The notes under the pieces are model-generated. The model had not been told where the DNA came from. It ran no database searches and saw only the letters and a list, made by a program, of their open reading frames with translations. This document shows positions 6,351-14,824 of a DNA stretch of 64,000 nucleotides, piece after piece; the first letter of the stretch is position 1; every line of letters starts with the position of its first letter. The DNA lies in the NCBI GenBank assembly GCA_904502025.1, contig CAJGDJ010000001.1, forward strand, positions 33,849 through 97,848, written 5' to 3'. The DNA comes from an uncultured Muribaculaceae bacterium (GTDB taxonomy: Bacteria; Bacteroidota; Bacteroidia; Bacteroidales; Muribaculaceae). The position numbers were made by a program, and so were the translations under genes.

Positions 6351-9110
6351 ATGAATGACAAAAAACTACTGCTTATAGATGCCTACGCACTGATATATAG
6401 AGCATATTATGCGTTGATACGTGCTCCTCGATTCACGTCGAAAGGATTAAATACCTCGGCGATATTTGGGTTCTGTAACACTCTTGAAGATGTGTTGCGA
6501 AAGGAGAATCCAACGCATGTAGCTGTGTGCTTTGATCCTAAAGGTGGCACTTTTCGTCATGAAGCATATCCCGAATATAAGGCACAGCGCGATGCTCAAC
6601 CCGAAGATATAACTCATTCAATACCATACATCAAAGATATTCTTACAGCCAATAATATTACTATTATAGAAGTCCCCGGATATGAAGCCGACGATGTTAT
6701 AGGTACACTCTCGCGTAAGGCTGAAAGTGAGGGATTTTTAACCCTAATGATGACCCCCGACAAAGATTATGGACAATTGGTAACCGACAAGGTGTTGATG
6801 TATCGTCCGGCTTTGAAAGGTGCAGGATTTGAGGTGCGTGGCGTGAAAGAAGTGTGTGAAAAATATGGCATTACTTCTCCCTCGCAAGTGATTGATTTGC
6901 TTGCTCTTGAGGGCGATGTGAGCGATAATATTCCCGGCTGTCCGGGTGTAGGAGAAAAAACTGCCGTAAAACTCATAAATGAGTGGGGGTCGGTTGAAAA
7001 TCTTATTGAAAATGTCGATTCTCTCAAAGGGGCTATTCAAAAGAAAGTATCAGAAAATATAGAGAAAATAAAATTTTCAAAGTTCTTGGTTACGATAAAA
7101 ACCGATGTGCCGATTGATATAAACATTGAAGATTTATCGAGAAAAGATGCCGATACTAATCGTCTTGCCGAAATTTATACCGAACTTGAATTTAAGTCAT
7201 TCCTTGCAAAATTAGGAGTAACACCATCAATCGAGTCGGTTGCTAAAATGTCGCCTATGCAATCCCAAGCGTCATTATTTGATGCACCTTCGCTGTTTGA
7301 TACTCCCGAGCCTGAGATGTGTGTCAGTGATTCGTCTGACTATAAAGTGGCAAACACGCTCAAAGAAGTATCGGAAGCAGTTGCCGGTGCGTTGAATCAT
7401 AAGCAAGTGAGTGTGGCTATTTATGCCACCGGAGCCGATGCTATGACTGCTCACTGGAAAGGTGTGGCGTTGTCGGTTGAAAAGGAGAAAGCTACATATA
7501 TCAATCTCCCGAATGATGGCGATGCACGTGAGCAAATGAAAGTTGTGTTGAGATTGTTGTTCTGCTCAAAATCAACACAATATATTAGCCACGATGTTAA
7601 ACGCGACTATATTATATTGCATAATGAGGGTATAGAATTAACATCTAATTATTACGATACATCTGTGGCTCACTATTTATTGCAATCTGAGATGAAACAC
7701 TCTTTGCCATCGTTGGCATTTACTTACCTCGGTTGCATGATGAGCAATGGAGTTGAAGATCTGCTTCAACGCAAATCGGGGCAAGAAATAGACCATTCGG
7801 TAGTGCAAAAAGCGATGTGTGAGATTGCCGATATAACGTTGCGATTAAGCGAGAAATTCCGCCCTATGCTTCAAGATGAGAGGCTAACCTTGTTGATGGA
7901 AGATATTGAAATGCCATTTGTTAAGGTGCTTGGCGATATGGAAATTGCCGGAGTGAGAATCGATATAGATGAATTGGCTATGATGTCGAAAAATCTCACA
8001 AATCGCATGCGAAGCATTGAACAAGAAGTATATGAATTGGGAGGAGGAGAATTTAACATAGCCTCGCCAATGCAAGTGGGCGAAGTGTTGTTTGAACGAT
8101 TAAAAATCGACCCTAAAGCAAAACGCACTAAAGGGGGTGCATATTCTACAGCTGAAGATGTGTTGGAAAAATATCGCAAATCTCACCCTATTGTAGCTAA
8201 AATATTACAAATTAGGGGGTTGCGTAAATTATTGAGTACCTACATTAATGCTTTGCCTGAATTGATAAATCCTGCAACCGGTAAAATTCACACATCGTAT
8301 AATCAAACGGTTACAGCTACCGGGCGTATATCGTCGGCTAACCCAAATTTGCAAAACATTCCGGTTCGCACCGATGATGGTCGCGAAATACGTCGAGCGT
8401 TTGTTGCCGACGAAGGGTGTTTATTCTTCTCTGCCGACTATTCTCAAATCGAATTACGAATAATTGCCGACATGAGTGGCGATGAAAATATGATTGAGGC
8501 TTTTAATTCGGGAGCAGATATTCATAGAGCTACTGCTGCTAAAGTTTATCGAATGCCTATCGAAGAAGTAACAGATGAGCAACGTCGCTATGCCAAGACT
8601 GCCAATTTTGGTATCATATATGGTATCTCTGCATTTGGATTGTCGGAACGATTGGCTATTCCACGCACCGATGCCAAACGGCTAATCGATGGATATTATG
8701 AGACCTATCCGCAAATGCGACAATATATGGACGACACTTTAGAGCATGTGCGTAAGGAGGGATATGTGTCAACAATAAAAGGGCGTCGTCGTTATCTTCC
8801 CGATATTAATTCACGCAATGCTGTGGTGCGTGGTTATGCCGAGCGAAACGCAATTAATGCCCCGGTTCAAGGGTCGGCTGCCGACATTATCAAAGTGGCA
8901 ATGATTAATATAGCTCGCGACTTTGCAAAAGAGGGCTTGCAGTCAAAAATGATAATGCAGGTGCACGATGAATTGGTGTTTAATGTTGTTCCCGAAGAAC
9001 TTCAACGAGTGGAAGAAATTGTGAAACGCGACATGGAAAATGCTTATCATGGACGTGTGGCATTGACTGTTGCAGCCGGCGTGGGTAAAAATTGGCTTGA
9101 AGCTCATTGA
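6351..9110 (+). CDS. polA: DNA polymerase I
   Basis: The 919-aa product has the standard three-part PolA layout. Residues 1-290 form the 5' nuclease domain (LLLIDAYALIYRAYYAL, then the acidic metal site in EADDVIGTLSRKA and the helix-hairpin-helix region DNIPGCPGVGEKTA). Residues about 330-520 correspond to the 3'-5' exonuclease domain. The rest is the family A polymerase with motif A DYSQIELR, motif B RRYAKTANFGIIYGIS and motif C MQVHDELVF. It fills gaps in excision repair and removes RNA primers. The exonuclease domain appears inactive: the D-T-E triad that should occur near residue 358 reads Y-A-T, and the YxxxD motif near 500 is also lost, while the middle aspartate (VKRDYI) remains. The gene is single and convergent to nothing nearby. 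Confidence 0.97.
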   Translation: MNDKKLLLIDAYALIYRAYYALIRAPRFTSKGLNTSAIFGFCNTLEDVLRKENPTHVAVCFDPKGGTFRHEAYPEYKAQRDAQPEDITHSIPYIKDILTANNITIIEVPGYEADDVIGTLSRKAESEGFLTLMMTPDKDYGQLVTDKVLMYRPALKGAGFEVRGVKEVCEKYGITSPSQVIDLLALEGDVSDNIPGCPGVGEKTAVKLINEWGSVENLIENVDSLKGAIQKKVSENIEKIKFSKFLVTIKTDVPIDINIEDLSRKDADTNRLAEIYTELEFKSFLAKLGVTPSIESVAKMSPMQSQASLFDAPSLFDTPEPEMCVSDSSDYKVANTLKEVSEAVAGALNHKQVSVAIYATGADAMTAHWKGVALSVEKEKATYINLPNDGDAREQMKVVLRLLFCSKSTQYISHDVKRDYIILHNEGIELTSNYYDTSVAHYLLQSEMKHSLPSLAFTYLGCMMSNGVEDLLQRKSGQEIDHSVVQKAMCEIADITLRLSEKFRPMLQDERLTLLMEDIEMPFVKVLGDMEIAGVRIDIDELAMMSKNLTNRMRSIEQEVYELGGGEFNIASPMQVGEVLFERLKIDPKAKRTKGGAYSTAEDVLEKYRKSHPIVAKILQIRGLRKLLSTYINALPELINPATGKIHTSYNQTVTATGRISSANPNLQNIPVRTDDGREIRRAFVADEGCLFFSADYSQIELRIIADMSGDENMIEAFNSGADIHRATAAKVYRMPIEEVTDEQRRYAKTANFGIIYGISAFGLSERLAIPRTDAKRLIDGYYETYPQMRQYMDDTLEHVRKEGYVSTIKGRRRYLPDINSRNAVVRGYAERNAINAPVQGSAADIIKVAMINIARDFAKEGLQSKMIMQVHDELVFNVVPEELQRVEEIVKRDMENAYHGRVALTVAAGVGKNWLEAH

Positions 9111-9182
9111 TGCGTGTGCTTGAATTAATGGATTTTAATAATTATATTTGCATATCATAAAACAATTAAAACGATATAACTC

Positions 9183-9362
9183 ATGAAAAAATATTTTTTA
9201 ATCGCAATGGTGTTAGCCATGGCATCATGTGGCTCAAGTGAAACTAAAGAAACTGTAGTGACTGAAGATGTTGATACATTTGGAATGGAAATGCCAATTG
9301 AGGCACTTGAAAGCACAACTCCCTATGAGGGAACAGGCAATATGTCAGATGGTGCAGAATAA
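9183..9362 (+). CDS. Small lipoprotein, 59 aa
   Basis: An ATG at 9183 opens a 59-codon frame ending in TAA at 9362. The product begins MKKYFLIAMVLAMASCGSS, a textbook lipoprotein signal peptide with the lipobox cysteine at residue 16 followed by GSS. The mature part is about 44 residues, acidic (ETVVTEDVDTFGMEMP) and otherwise featureless. A good terminator follows directly, which supports a real transcription unit downstream of polA. The function is unknown. Its small size makes it easy to miss in automated annotation. An outer or inner membrane location cannot be decided from sequence. Confidence 0.75.
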   Translation: MKKYFLIAMVLAMASCGSSETKETVVTEDVDTFGMEMPIEALESTTPYEGTGNMSDGAE

Positions 9363-9372
9363 GAAAGATGAC

Positions 9373-9426
9373 AAAAAATAAGGTTGTTAGTTATTTGAAA
9401 TCCAAATATTAACAACCTTATTTTTT
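9373..9426. terminator. Bidirectional terminator
   Basis: A 17-bp inverted repeat (AAAAAATAAGGTTGTTA at 9373-9389, TAACAACCTTATTTTTT at 9410-9426) has A and T runs at its ends, so it can stop the lipoprotein transcript on the plus strand and the tRNA-Ala transcript on the minus strand. Confidence 0.88.
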
Positions 9427-9427
9427 G

Positions 9428-9501
9428 TGGAGTATAGCGGACTCGAACCGCTCACCTCGACACTGCCAGTGTCGCGCTCTAGCCAGATGAGCTAATACCC
9501 C
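9428..9501 (-). tRNA. tRNA-Ala (anticodon GGC)
   Basis: On the minus strand the acceptor strand GGGGTAT pairs with ATACTCC, the D-loop AGCTCATCTGGCTAGAGC is typical of tRNA-Ala, and the anticodon loop CTGGCAG carries GGC between CGACA and TGTCG. The T-arm contains GGTTCGAGTCC and the discriminator base is A. CCA is not encoded. Confidence 0.95.
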
Positions 9502-9514
9502 TTAATTGCAAGTG

Positions 9515-9546
9515 CAAAATTAGTGATTATTTAGTTAAGTAGCAAA
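9515..9546 (-). promoter_or_regulatory. Promoter of tRNA-Ala
   Basis: Minus strand TTTG (9543-9546), 20-base spacer, TAATTTTG (9515-9522): a full consensus match directly upstream of the tRNA. Confidence 0.8.
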
Positions 9547-9690
9547 TGATAGCTAAATATTCATTCAAAAAGCTAATAGTAAATGATAAAGTTGAGCTAT
9601 TTAAGAAAAATTAAGACTCACAAATGCAAAAACACATAATTGCATATTTATTTTGTTTGTATCTTTACAAAATATTTTGATTGGCTAATT

Positions 9691-10893
9691 ATGAATCGTA
9701 AAATAATGATTATAACACTTTTAGTGTTAGTGTTTTCAAACATTGTTGTTTCGGCACAAGAAGTGGTAGTTGGTGCCGCTCGAATTGACCAATATGTGCC
9801 TTTGTTGAAAGGGAAAAAAATCGGGCTTTTTTCTAATCACACCGGTGTGGTCAATGGTCGCCACACTCTTGATATTATGCTCGAAAATGGTCTTGATGTA
9901 GTAACTATTTTTTCGCCCGAACATGGATTCCGTGGCACAGCCGATGCCGGAGAATCGGTAAATAGTTCGGTGGATACAAAGACAGGTATTTGCATCGAAT
10001 CGCTTTATGGTAGCAACAAGAAAAAGGCATTGTCAAAAGAGGCAATAGATAAAATCGATATCATTGTTACCGACATTCAAGATGTGGGGTTGCGATTCTA
10101 TACCTACTACTGCACAATGATAGATTTGATGAATGCGGCAGTAGCAAACGGGAAAGCATTTATGGTGCTCGACCGTCCCAATCCTAACGGAATGTATGTT
10201 GATGGTCCTATCCTCGATATGAAATATAAATCGGGGGTTGGCAAATTGCCTATACCGGTTGTGCATGGATTGACAATGGGCGAGATTGCTTTAATGAGTA
10301 ATGGCGAAGGTTGGCTCAACGACGGAGCCAAAGTGCCTTTGACTGTGGTGGAATGTGAAAACTATACACATCAAACTCGCTATGTGTTGCCAATAGCACC
10401 ATCACCCAATCTTCGTACAATGAAATCGATATATCTTTACCCCTCGATATGTTATTTTGAAGGGACATCAGTAAGTCTTGGGCGTGGAACCGATGCTCCG
10501 TTTGAAATTTATGGACACCCCGATATGAAAAATTGTGATTTTGAGTTTACTCCTCGCAGTGTAGAGGGAGCAAAGAATCCACCGTTGCTCGATAAAAAAT
10601 GTTATGGTCGTGATCTTCGCAACCTTGATGATGAGAAAATCATTGCAAAGGGTTTAACGCTTGAATATCTCATTGATGCCTATCAAAAAATGAATGTGCC
10701 TGTCGATGACTTTTTCGATAATGGGTATAAATATGTCGGAGCTAAAGAGTTTTTTGAAAAGCTTATAGGTAATGATAAAGTGCGTAAAATGATTGCCGAA
10801 GGCAAGAATGCCGACGAAATAAAAGCAACGTGGAGCAATGATGTTGAAACATTTAAGGCTCAACGTAAGCCCTATCTGCTTTATGCCGAATAA
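9691..10893 (+). CDS. namZ: Exo-beta-N-acetylmuramidase, NamZ family (DUF1343, GH171)
   Basis: The 400-aa product belongs to DUF1343, the family of Bacillus YbbC and Tannerella NamZ, which remove terminal N-acetylmuramic acid from peptidoglycan fragments. Recognisable blocks include KIGLFSNHTGVVNG, TIFSPEHGFRGTADAGE, IVTDIQDVGLRFYTYYCTM, VLDRPNPNGMYVDGP, the glutamate-bearing HGLTMGEIALM, and LGRGTDAPFEIYGHP. I start at 9691, giving the signal peptide MNRKIMIITLLVLVFSNIVV then SAQ, because a -10-like TATCTTTA (about 9660) precedes it and the earlier ATG at 9640 lies upstream of that box. Export to the periplasm is expected. A sodium:solute symporter follows 42 bp later, which suggests joint salvage of muramic acid sugars. 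Activity is inferred from the family. Confidence 0.9.
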   Translation: MNRKIMIITLLVLVFSNIVVSAQEVVVGAARIDQYVPLLKGKKIGLFSNHTGVVNGRHTLDIMLENGLDVVTIFSPEHGFRGTADAGESVNSSVDTKTGICIESLYGSNKKKALSKEAIDKIDIIVTDIQDVGLRFYTYYCTMIDLMNAAVANGKAFMVLDRPNPNGMYVDGPILDMKYKSGVGKLPIPVVHGLTMGEIALMSNGEGWLNDGAKVPLTVVECENYTHQTRYVLPIAPSPNLRTMKSIYLYPSICYFEGTSVSLGRGTDAPFEIYGHPDMKNCDFEFTPRSVEGAKNPPLLDKKCYGRDLRNLDDEKIIAKGLTLEYLIDAYQKMNVPVDDFFDNGYKYVGAKEFFEKLIGNDKVRKMIAEGKNADEIKATWSNDVETFKAQRKPYLLYAE

Positions 10894-10935
10894 TATTAAC
10901 AATTAAAATAAAACTACAAAAACCAAACATTTGTC

Positions 10936-12393
10936 ATGCAAAACCATTGGATAGTAATTTTAACGATAATCGCTTATTTCGCATTGTTATTGTTGATTTC
11001 TTATTTCGCTTCACGCAAGTCAGATAATGCCACATTCTTTTCGGGCAATAGAAAGAATCCTTGGGTATTAGTGTCGATTGCGACTATAGGAGCTGCAATT
11101 TCGGGGGTAACATTTATTTCTGTACCCGGTATGGTTGTAGCAAAAGGCTATTCTTATTTGCAAATGTGTTTAGGATTTATCGTTGGATATTTTCTTATTG
11201 CGTTTGTGCTGATTCCAATGTTTTATAAACGCAATTTAGTGTCGATTTATGGATACCTTGGAGAGCGTTTTGGTATTGCAACATATCGCAGTGGTGCATG
11301 GTTATTCTTCGTGTCAAAAATTCTTGGAGCATCGGTGCGTTTCTTGGTAGTATGTGCCACATTGCAAATCCTCGTGTTTGACCCACTTGGAATACCGTTT
11401 GTGATAAATGTAGTGGCTACAATTGCTTTAATTTGGCTATATACAGCTCAAGGTGGTGTAAAATCGGTTATTTGGACCGATGTGTTGAAGAGTTGTTGCT
11501 TAGTGCTTTCGGTTGTGTTATGTATATATTTTATTGCACAAGCTCTCGGATTTTCTTTCGGCGAAATGGTAAACGCAGTAGTTGGCGATAGCACCTCGCA
11601 AATATTCTATTTTGATGATGCTAAAGCCGGAACATATTTTTGGAAACAGTTTCTTGCCGGAGTGTTTATGGTGATTGCAACTACCGGGCTTGACCAAGAT
11701 ATGATGCAACGCAATCTCGCTTGTAAAGACTCAAAAGAGTCGCAAAAAAATATGATTGTGAGCAGTGTGATTCAATTTTTTGTAATTGCATTGTTCCTTG
11801 TGTTGGGTACATTGCTTGTGATGTATATGGGTACAATGAATATGCCGATGCCCGAAAAAGCCGATGAGATATTTGGAATGGTGGCACAAAGTGAAGGTAT
11901 GCCGGTGATGGTATTGGTATTGTTTGTGTTAGGCTTGATTTCTGCGGCCTATTCGGCTGCAGGCTCGGCAATCACATCTCTTACAACCTCTTTTACAGTT
12001 GATATTCTCGATGGTCAAAAAAAATATAATGACGTTAAACTCACTCGTGTGCGTAAAATGGTACACGTAATGATGTCGATATTAATGGGATTAGTTATCA
12101 TTGTGTTTTATTATGCAAGTAATCAAGATGCCATAAGTGCTGTTTACACTCTTGCATCATATACTTATGGACCTATTCTCGGATTATTTGTGTTTGGTAT
12201 GTTTATTAAACTGCAAGTTCGCGACAAGATGGTGCCTGTGGTATGTGTGTTGGCTCCCGCTTTATCATGGGTAATACAATGGCAATTAAAAGAACAGTTT
12301 GATTATACTACAAGCTTTGAATTATTGATAATAAATGCTGCTTTGACAGTGATTGGATTAGCATTGCTTTCAAAAGCGAAAATGAAAAAATAA
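10936..12393 (+). CDS. Sodium:solute symporter (SSS family)
   Basis: The 485-aa integral membrane protein has about 13 hydrophobic helices and SSS family signatures such as FFSGNRKNPWVLVSIATIG near residue 35, GYLGERFGIATYRSG near 105, and GLISAAYSAAGSAITSLTTS near 335. SSS proteins couple sodium influx to uptake of sugars, amino acids or organic acids. Its position 42 bp behind the NamZ muramidase gene, same strand, makes N-acetylmuramic acid or a related amino sugar a reasonable substrate guess; a Tannerella MurNAc transporter role has been described in a comparable setting, as far as I recall. Substrate assignment is inference; the transporter class is firm. Confidence 0.88.
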   Translation: MQNHWIVILTIIAYFALLLLISYFASRKSDNATFFSGNRKNPWVLVSIATIGAAISGVTFISVPGMVVAKGYSYLQMCLGFIVGYFLIAFVLIPMFYKRNLVSIYGYLGERFGIATYRSGAWLFFVSKILGASVRFLVVCATLQILVFDPLGIPFVINVVATIALIWLYTAQGGVKSVIWTDVLKSCCLVLSVVLCIYFIAQALGFSFGEMVNAVVGDSTSQIFYFDDAKAGTYFWKQFLAGVFMVIATTGLDQDMMQRNLACKDSKESQKNMIVSSVIQFFVIALFLVLGTLLVMYMGTMNMPMPEKADEIFGMVAQSEGMPVMVLVLFVLGLISAAYSAAGSAITSLTTSFTVDILDGQKKYNDVKLTRVRKMVHVMMSILMGLVIIVFYYASNQDAISAVYTLASYTYGPILGLFVFGMFIKLQVRDKMVPVVCVLAPALSWVIQWQLKEQFDYTTSFELLIINAALTVIGLALLSKAKMKK

Positions 12394-12446
12394 AAAGGCA
12401 TGCGTATCTCTCCTTATAATAACCAAAATTAATACAAACAAGTTTT

Positions 12447-13346
12447 ATGTCAAAAGATCTTTTCAATCGCTACATTTGGCTGATTGACACAATTAAGCGG
12501 TATGGACATATAACTCGCGAGGAGTTAAATGTTCGTTGGAAAAAATCCCCATTCTCTAATGGAGAGCCTTTGCCTCGGCGTACATTCTACAACTATCGAA
12601 TGGCGATTGAGGACTTATTTAAGGTAAATATTGAATGTAATCCTTCTACTTTTGAGTATTATATCGATGAAGGCGACACTCACAATGAGGGTGTTACTAA
12701 TTGGCTGCTAAACACAACTGCAATGAGTAATGTGTTAAGTGAATCTCGTGATATCTCTAATCGCATTTTCATTGAAGATGTGCCTTCGGCTCGCGAGTTT
12801 CTTGCCACGGTAATTGATGCTCTAAAAGAATTCAAGCAAATAAAGTTTACTTATCAACCTTATTCCCGAACAAATGCTACTCCCGATATTGTTATCGAAC
12901 CGTATTTTTTGAAGATTTTCCGTCAACGTTGGTATATTACCGGTCTAAATATTAAAGAAGATAAGGTCAAAACTTATGCACTCGATCGCATGAAAGATGT
13001 AGTGGTGTTGCAAGAAACATTTGTTATACCCGAAAATTTTGACGCCGAATCTTACACAAAATATAGCTTTGGGATTATTTTTTCACAAGGAGAAATAAAG
13101 AATGTGTCAATTAAAACCGACTCTCGTCAGGCAAAATACTTGAGAGCATTGCCTTTGCATCAATCCCAACAAGAAATGATTCACGACACATATTCTATAT
13201 TTAATTATCGTTTACGTATAACTCCCGACTTTGTTCAAGAACTTCTATCGCATGGACCAAGCATTACTGTGCTTGACCCTCCTGAATTAAAAGCGATGGT
13301 AGTTACGAGTCTTGAAGAGTCGCTTGCAAATTATAAAAAACAATAG
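12447..13346 (+). CDS. WYL-domain transcriptional regulator
   Basis: The 299-aa protein starts with a DNA-binding region of the DeoR/winged-helix kind (LIDTIKRYGHITREELNVRW, then RRTFYNYRMAIEDLFKV), followed by a WYL domain at about residues 115-215 containing the hallmark stretch RQRWYITGLN and the downstream YALDRMKDVVVL. WYL domains are thought to bind ligands, often nucleotides or nucleic acid fragments, and control metabolism or defence genes. It is followed by an acyltransferase whose GTG start overlaps its stop codon by one base (TAGTG), so the two are translationally coupled. It may regulate the upstream muramidase-symporter pair, but no operator was identified. Confidence 0.88.
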   Translation: MSKDLFNRYIWLIDTIKRYGHITREELNVRWKKSPFSNGEPLPRRTFYNYRMAIEDLFKVNIECNPSTFEYYIDEGDTHNEGVTNWLLNTTAMSNVLSESRDISNRIFIEDVPSAREFLATVIDALKEFKQIKFTYQPYSRTNATPDIVIEPYFLKIFRQRWYITGLNIKEDKVKTYALDRMKDVVVLQETFVIPENFDAESYTKYSFGIIFSQGEIKNVSIKTDSRQAKYLRALPLHQSQQEMIHDTYSIFNYRLRITPDFVQELLSHGPSITVLDPPELKAMVVTSLEESLANYKKQ

Positions 13347-14332
13347 TGAACCAACGCATTTTCGGCATAGATTTATTGCGAGTGGTGGCAATGATATTTG
13401 TTATTATTGACCACTCGATTGCATATTATCTTGATGCCGGAGATGTTACGATGATGCGAATCATTGTTGGCGATAGCGTGTTATTCTTTATGATATCGGG
13501 AGCAGTGCTGTTGCCCATTAAAGGTGATAGTAACGCATTCTTGATAAAACGCTTTCATCGCATTATTCCGCCATTTTTGATATGGTCGATAGTTTATTTG
13601 TTATTAGCATGGCATTTTGAGGATTGGACTTTAGGTGAGTTATGGAAAGAGGTTTATTCTCTCCCATTAAAGCCTTCTTTTACAGCGGCATGGTTTATGT
13701 ATGTGCTTATGGGTTTTTATCTTATAGCTCCAATTATGTCGGTGTGGCTCAAAAACACCTCCCGACGATGGGTTGAATATGCTCTTGTGTTGTGGGCATT
13801 ATCTACAATGATTCCCTATGCGTCATATTATGTGGAATTTCCTCAAGATATTCATGACACGATGTTAAGCCCGTTTGTTGGGTATTTAGGCTATATGTTG
13901 TTGGGTTATTACTTATATCGTTATCCTTTACACGAAGAATCTCGTCGATATAGACTCATAGCATGGACGGTGTTGATACTTCTGGCTGTGGCATTGCCTA
14001 TCAGATTATATTTTTTTACTGAAAAATATGGACTTACATATATGTTGTATGATGATTTGCATATAAATGTAGTGGCATATATGGCGATATATTTTGTTCT
14101 TATAACTCAAGTGAAGAGCTTGCCTAAATGGATTGAAAAGGGAGTTTCGCGATTGGCTAAGTTGTCGTTTGGAATATATCTATGTCACACAGCCATATTT
14201 GAATATGTGGTGATTCCTAATTTTTCACAGTCGCAATGGGCTATCTTTATTGCTCCTGTAGCTACGTTGCTCTGTTCGGCTGTCATTATATATTTGTTAT
14301 CACTCACACCAATGAAACGATATGTGTGTTAG
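13346..14332 (+). CDS. Acyltransferase 3 family membrane protein
   Basis: The 328-aa product has about ten membrane helices and the acyltransferase-3 hallmarks: the N-terminal GIDLLRVVAMIFVIIDHSI with the conserved histidine, then an arginine-rich loop IKRFHRIIPPFLIW. Such proteins transfer acetyl or other acyl groups onto cell-surface polysaccharides, lipids or peptidoglycan from the membrane. Translation starts at GTG (13346), sharing one base with the stop of the WYL regulator, which indicates translational coupling. Given the neighbouring muramidase, peptidoglycan or LPS sugar modification are both plausible targets, but substrate cannot be determined. Confidence 0.87.
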   Translation: MNQRIFGIDLLRVVAMIFVIIDHSIAYYLDAGDVTMMRIIVGDSVLFFMISGAVLLPIKGDSNAFLIKRFHRIIPPFLIWSIVYLLLAWHFEDWTLGELWKEVYSLPLKPSFTAAWFMYVLMGFYLIAPIMSVWLKNTSRRWVEYALVLWALSTMIPYASYYVEFPQDIHDTMLSPFVGYLGYMLLGYYLYRYPLHEESRRYRLIAWTVLILLAVALPIRLYFFTEKYGLTYMLYDDLHINVVAYMAIYFVLITQVKSLPKWIEKGVSRLAKLSFGIYLCHTAIFEYVVIPNFSQSQWAIFIAPVATLLCSAVIIYLLSLTPMKRYVC

Positions 14333-14337
14333 AATAT

Positions 14338-14367
14338 AAAAAAATGAGAGCGTTGCCCTCATTTTTT
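14338..14367. terminator. Terminator between acyltransferase and rubredoxin
   Basis: A hairpin AAAAAATGAG / CTCATTTTTT with a nine-base loop lies between two convergent genes. T runs occur at both ends, so it can serve both strands. Confidence 0.85.
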
Positions 14368-14395
14368 ATAACCATTGAATATTGTATTATTGGAG

Positions 14396-14560
14396 TTATT
14401 CTTCTACTAACTCAAAATCTTCCTTTGTTACACCGCAAAGAGGGCAACTCCAATCATCGGGAATGTCTTCAAATGCTGTTCCGGGAGCGATACCACCATC
14501 GGGATCTCCTAATTCAGGGTCATAAATCCAATCACATACTGTGCAACGATACTTTTTCAT
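14396..14560 (-). CDS. Rubredoxin
   Basis: The 54-aa product is a canonical rubredoxin: it begins MKKYRCTVCDWIYDPELGDP and ends near DDWSCPLCGVTKEDFELVEE, giving the two CxxC pairs that bind one iron atom. Conserved aromatic and glycine positions (W, Y, PDGGIAPGTAFEDIPDDW) are intact. It is a small cytoplasmic one-electron carrier, typically feeding rubrerythrin or other peroxide- and oxygen-detoxifying enzymes in anaerobes. It is transcribed alone from a good promoter at 14632-14662 and ends at a terminator shared with the convergent acyltransferase gene. Confidence 0.97.
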   Translation of the reverse strand: MKKYRCTVCDWIYDPELGDPDGGIAPGTAFEDIPDDWSCPLCGVTKEDFELVEE

Positions 14561-14631
14561 AATCTTATACTTTTAATGTTGTTAATCTTTTTTACTTAAC
14601 AAATAAAACTTGTTGTTTGTTTTATCCATTG

Positions 14632-14662
14632 CAAAGATAAAACGTCTTTCTAAAGCTTGCAA
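14632..14662 (-). promoter_or_regulatory. Promoter of rubredoxin gene
   Basis: Minus strand TTG (14660-14662), 20-base spacer, TATCTTTG (14632-14639). The transcript would have a leader of about 65 nt. Confidence 0.75.
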
Positions 14663-14742
14663 CTGATAAAACCTATCGTGCAATAGATTTAGTCAATGAG
14701 TTTTTTACATTCTATTGGAGTAGTGGCAAAAGTAAAGAACAA

Positions 14743-14778
14743 AAAGTAGGCTGTTGGCTTAATTTAAGCCAACAGCCT
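14743..14778 (-). terminator. Terminator of the lipocalin-like lipoprotein gene
   Basis: Nearly perfect 15-bp arms AGGCTGTTGGCTTAA (14748-14762) and TTAAGCCAACAGCCT (14764-14778) are followed on the minus strand by ACTTTTTG. Confidence 0.88.
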
Positions 14779-14824
14779 CGTAATATTGATATGATAAAAG
14801 GATTATCCTTAAATCTTAGCTGAA

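Noticed and set aside
14236..14562. Plus-strand frame of 108 codons over the rubredoxin gene
   Set aside because: It starts inside the acyltransferase gene, runs through a terminator hairpin and is antisense to a clear rubredoxin.
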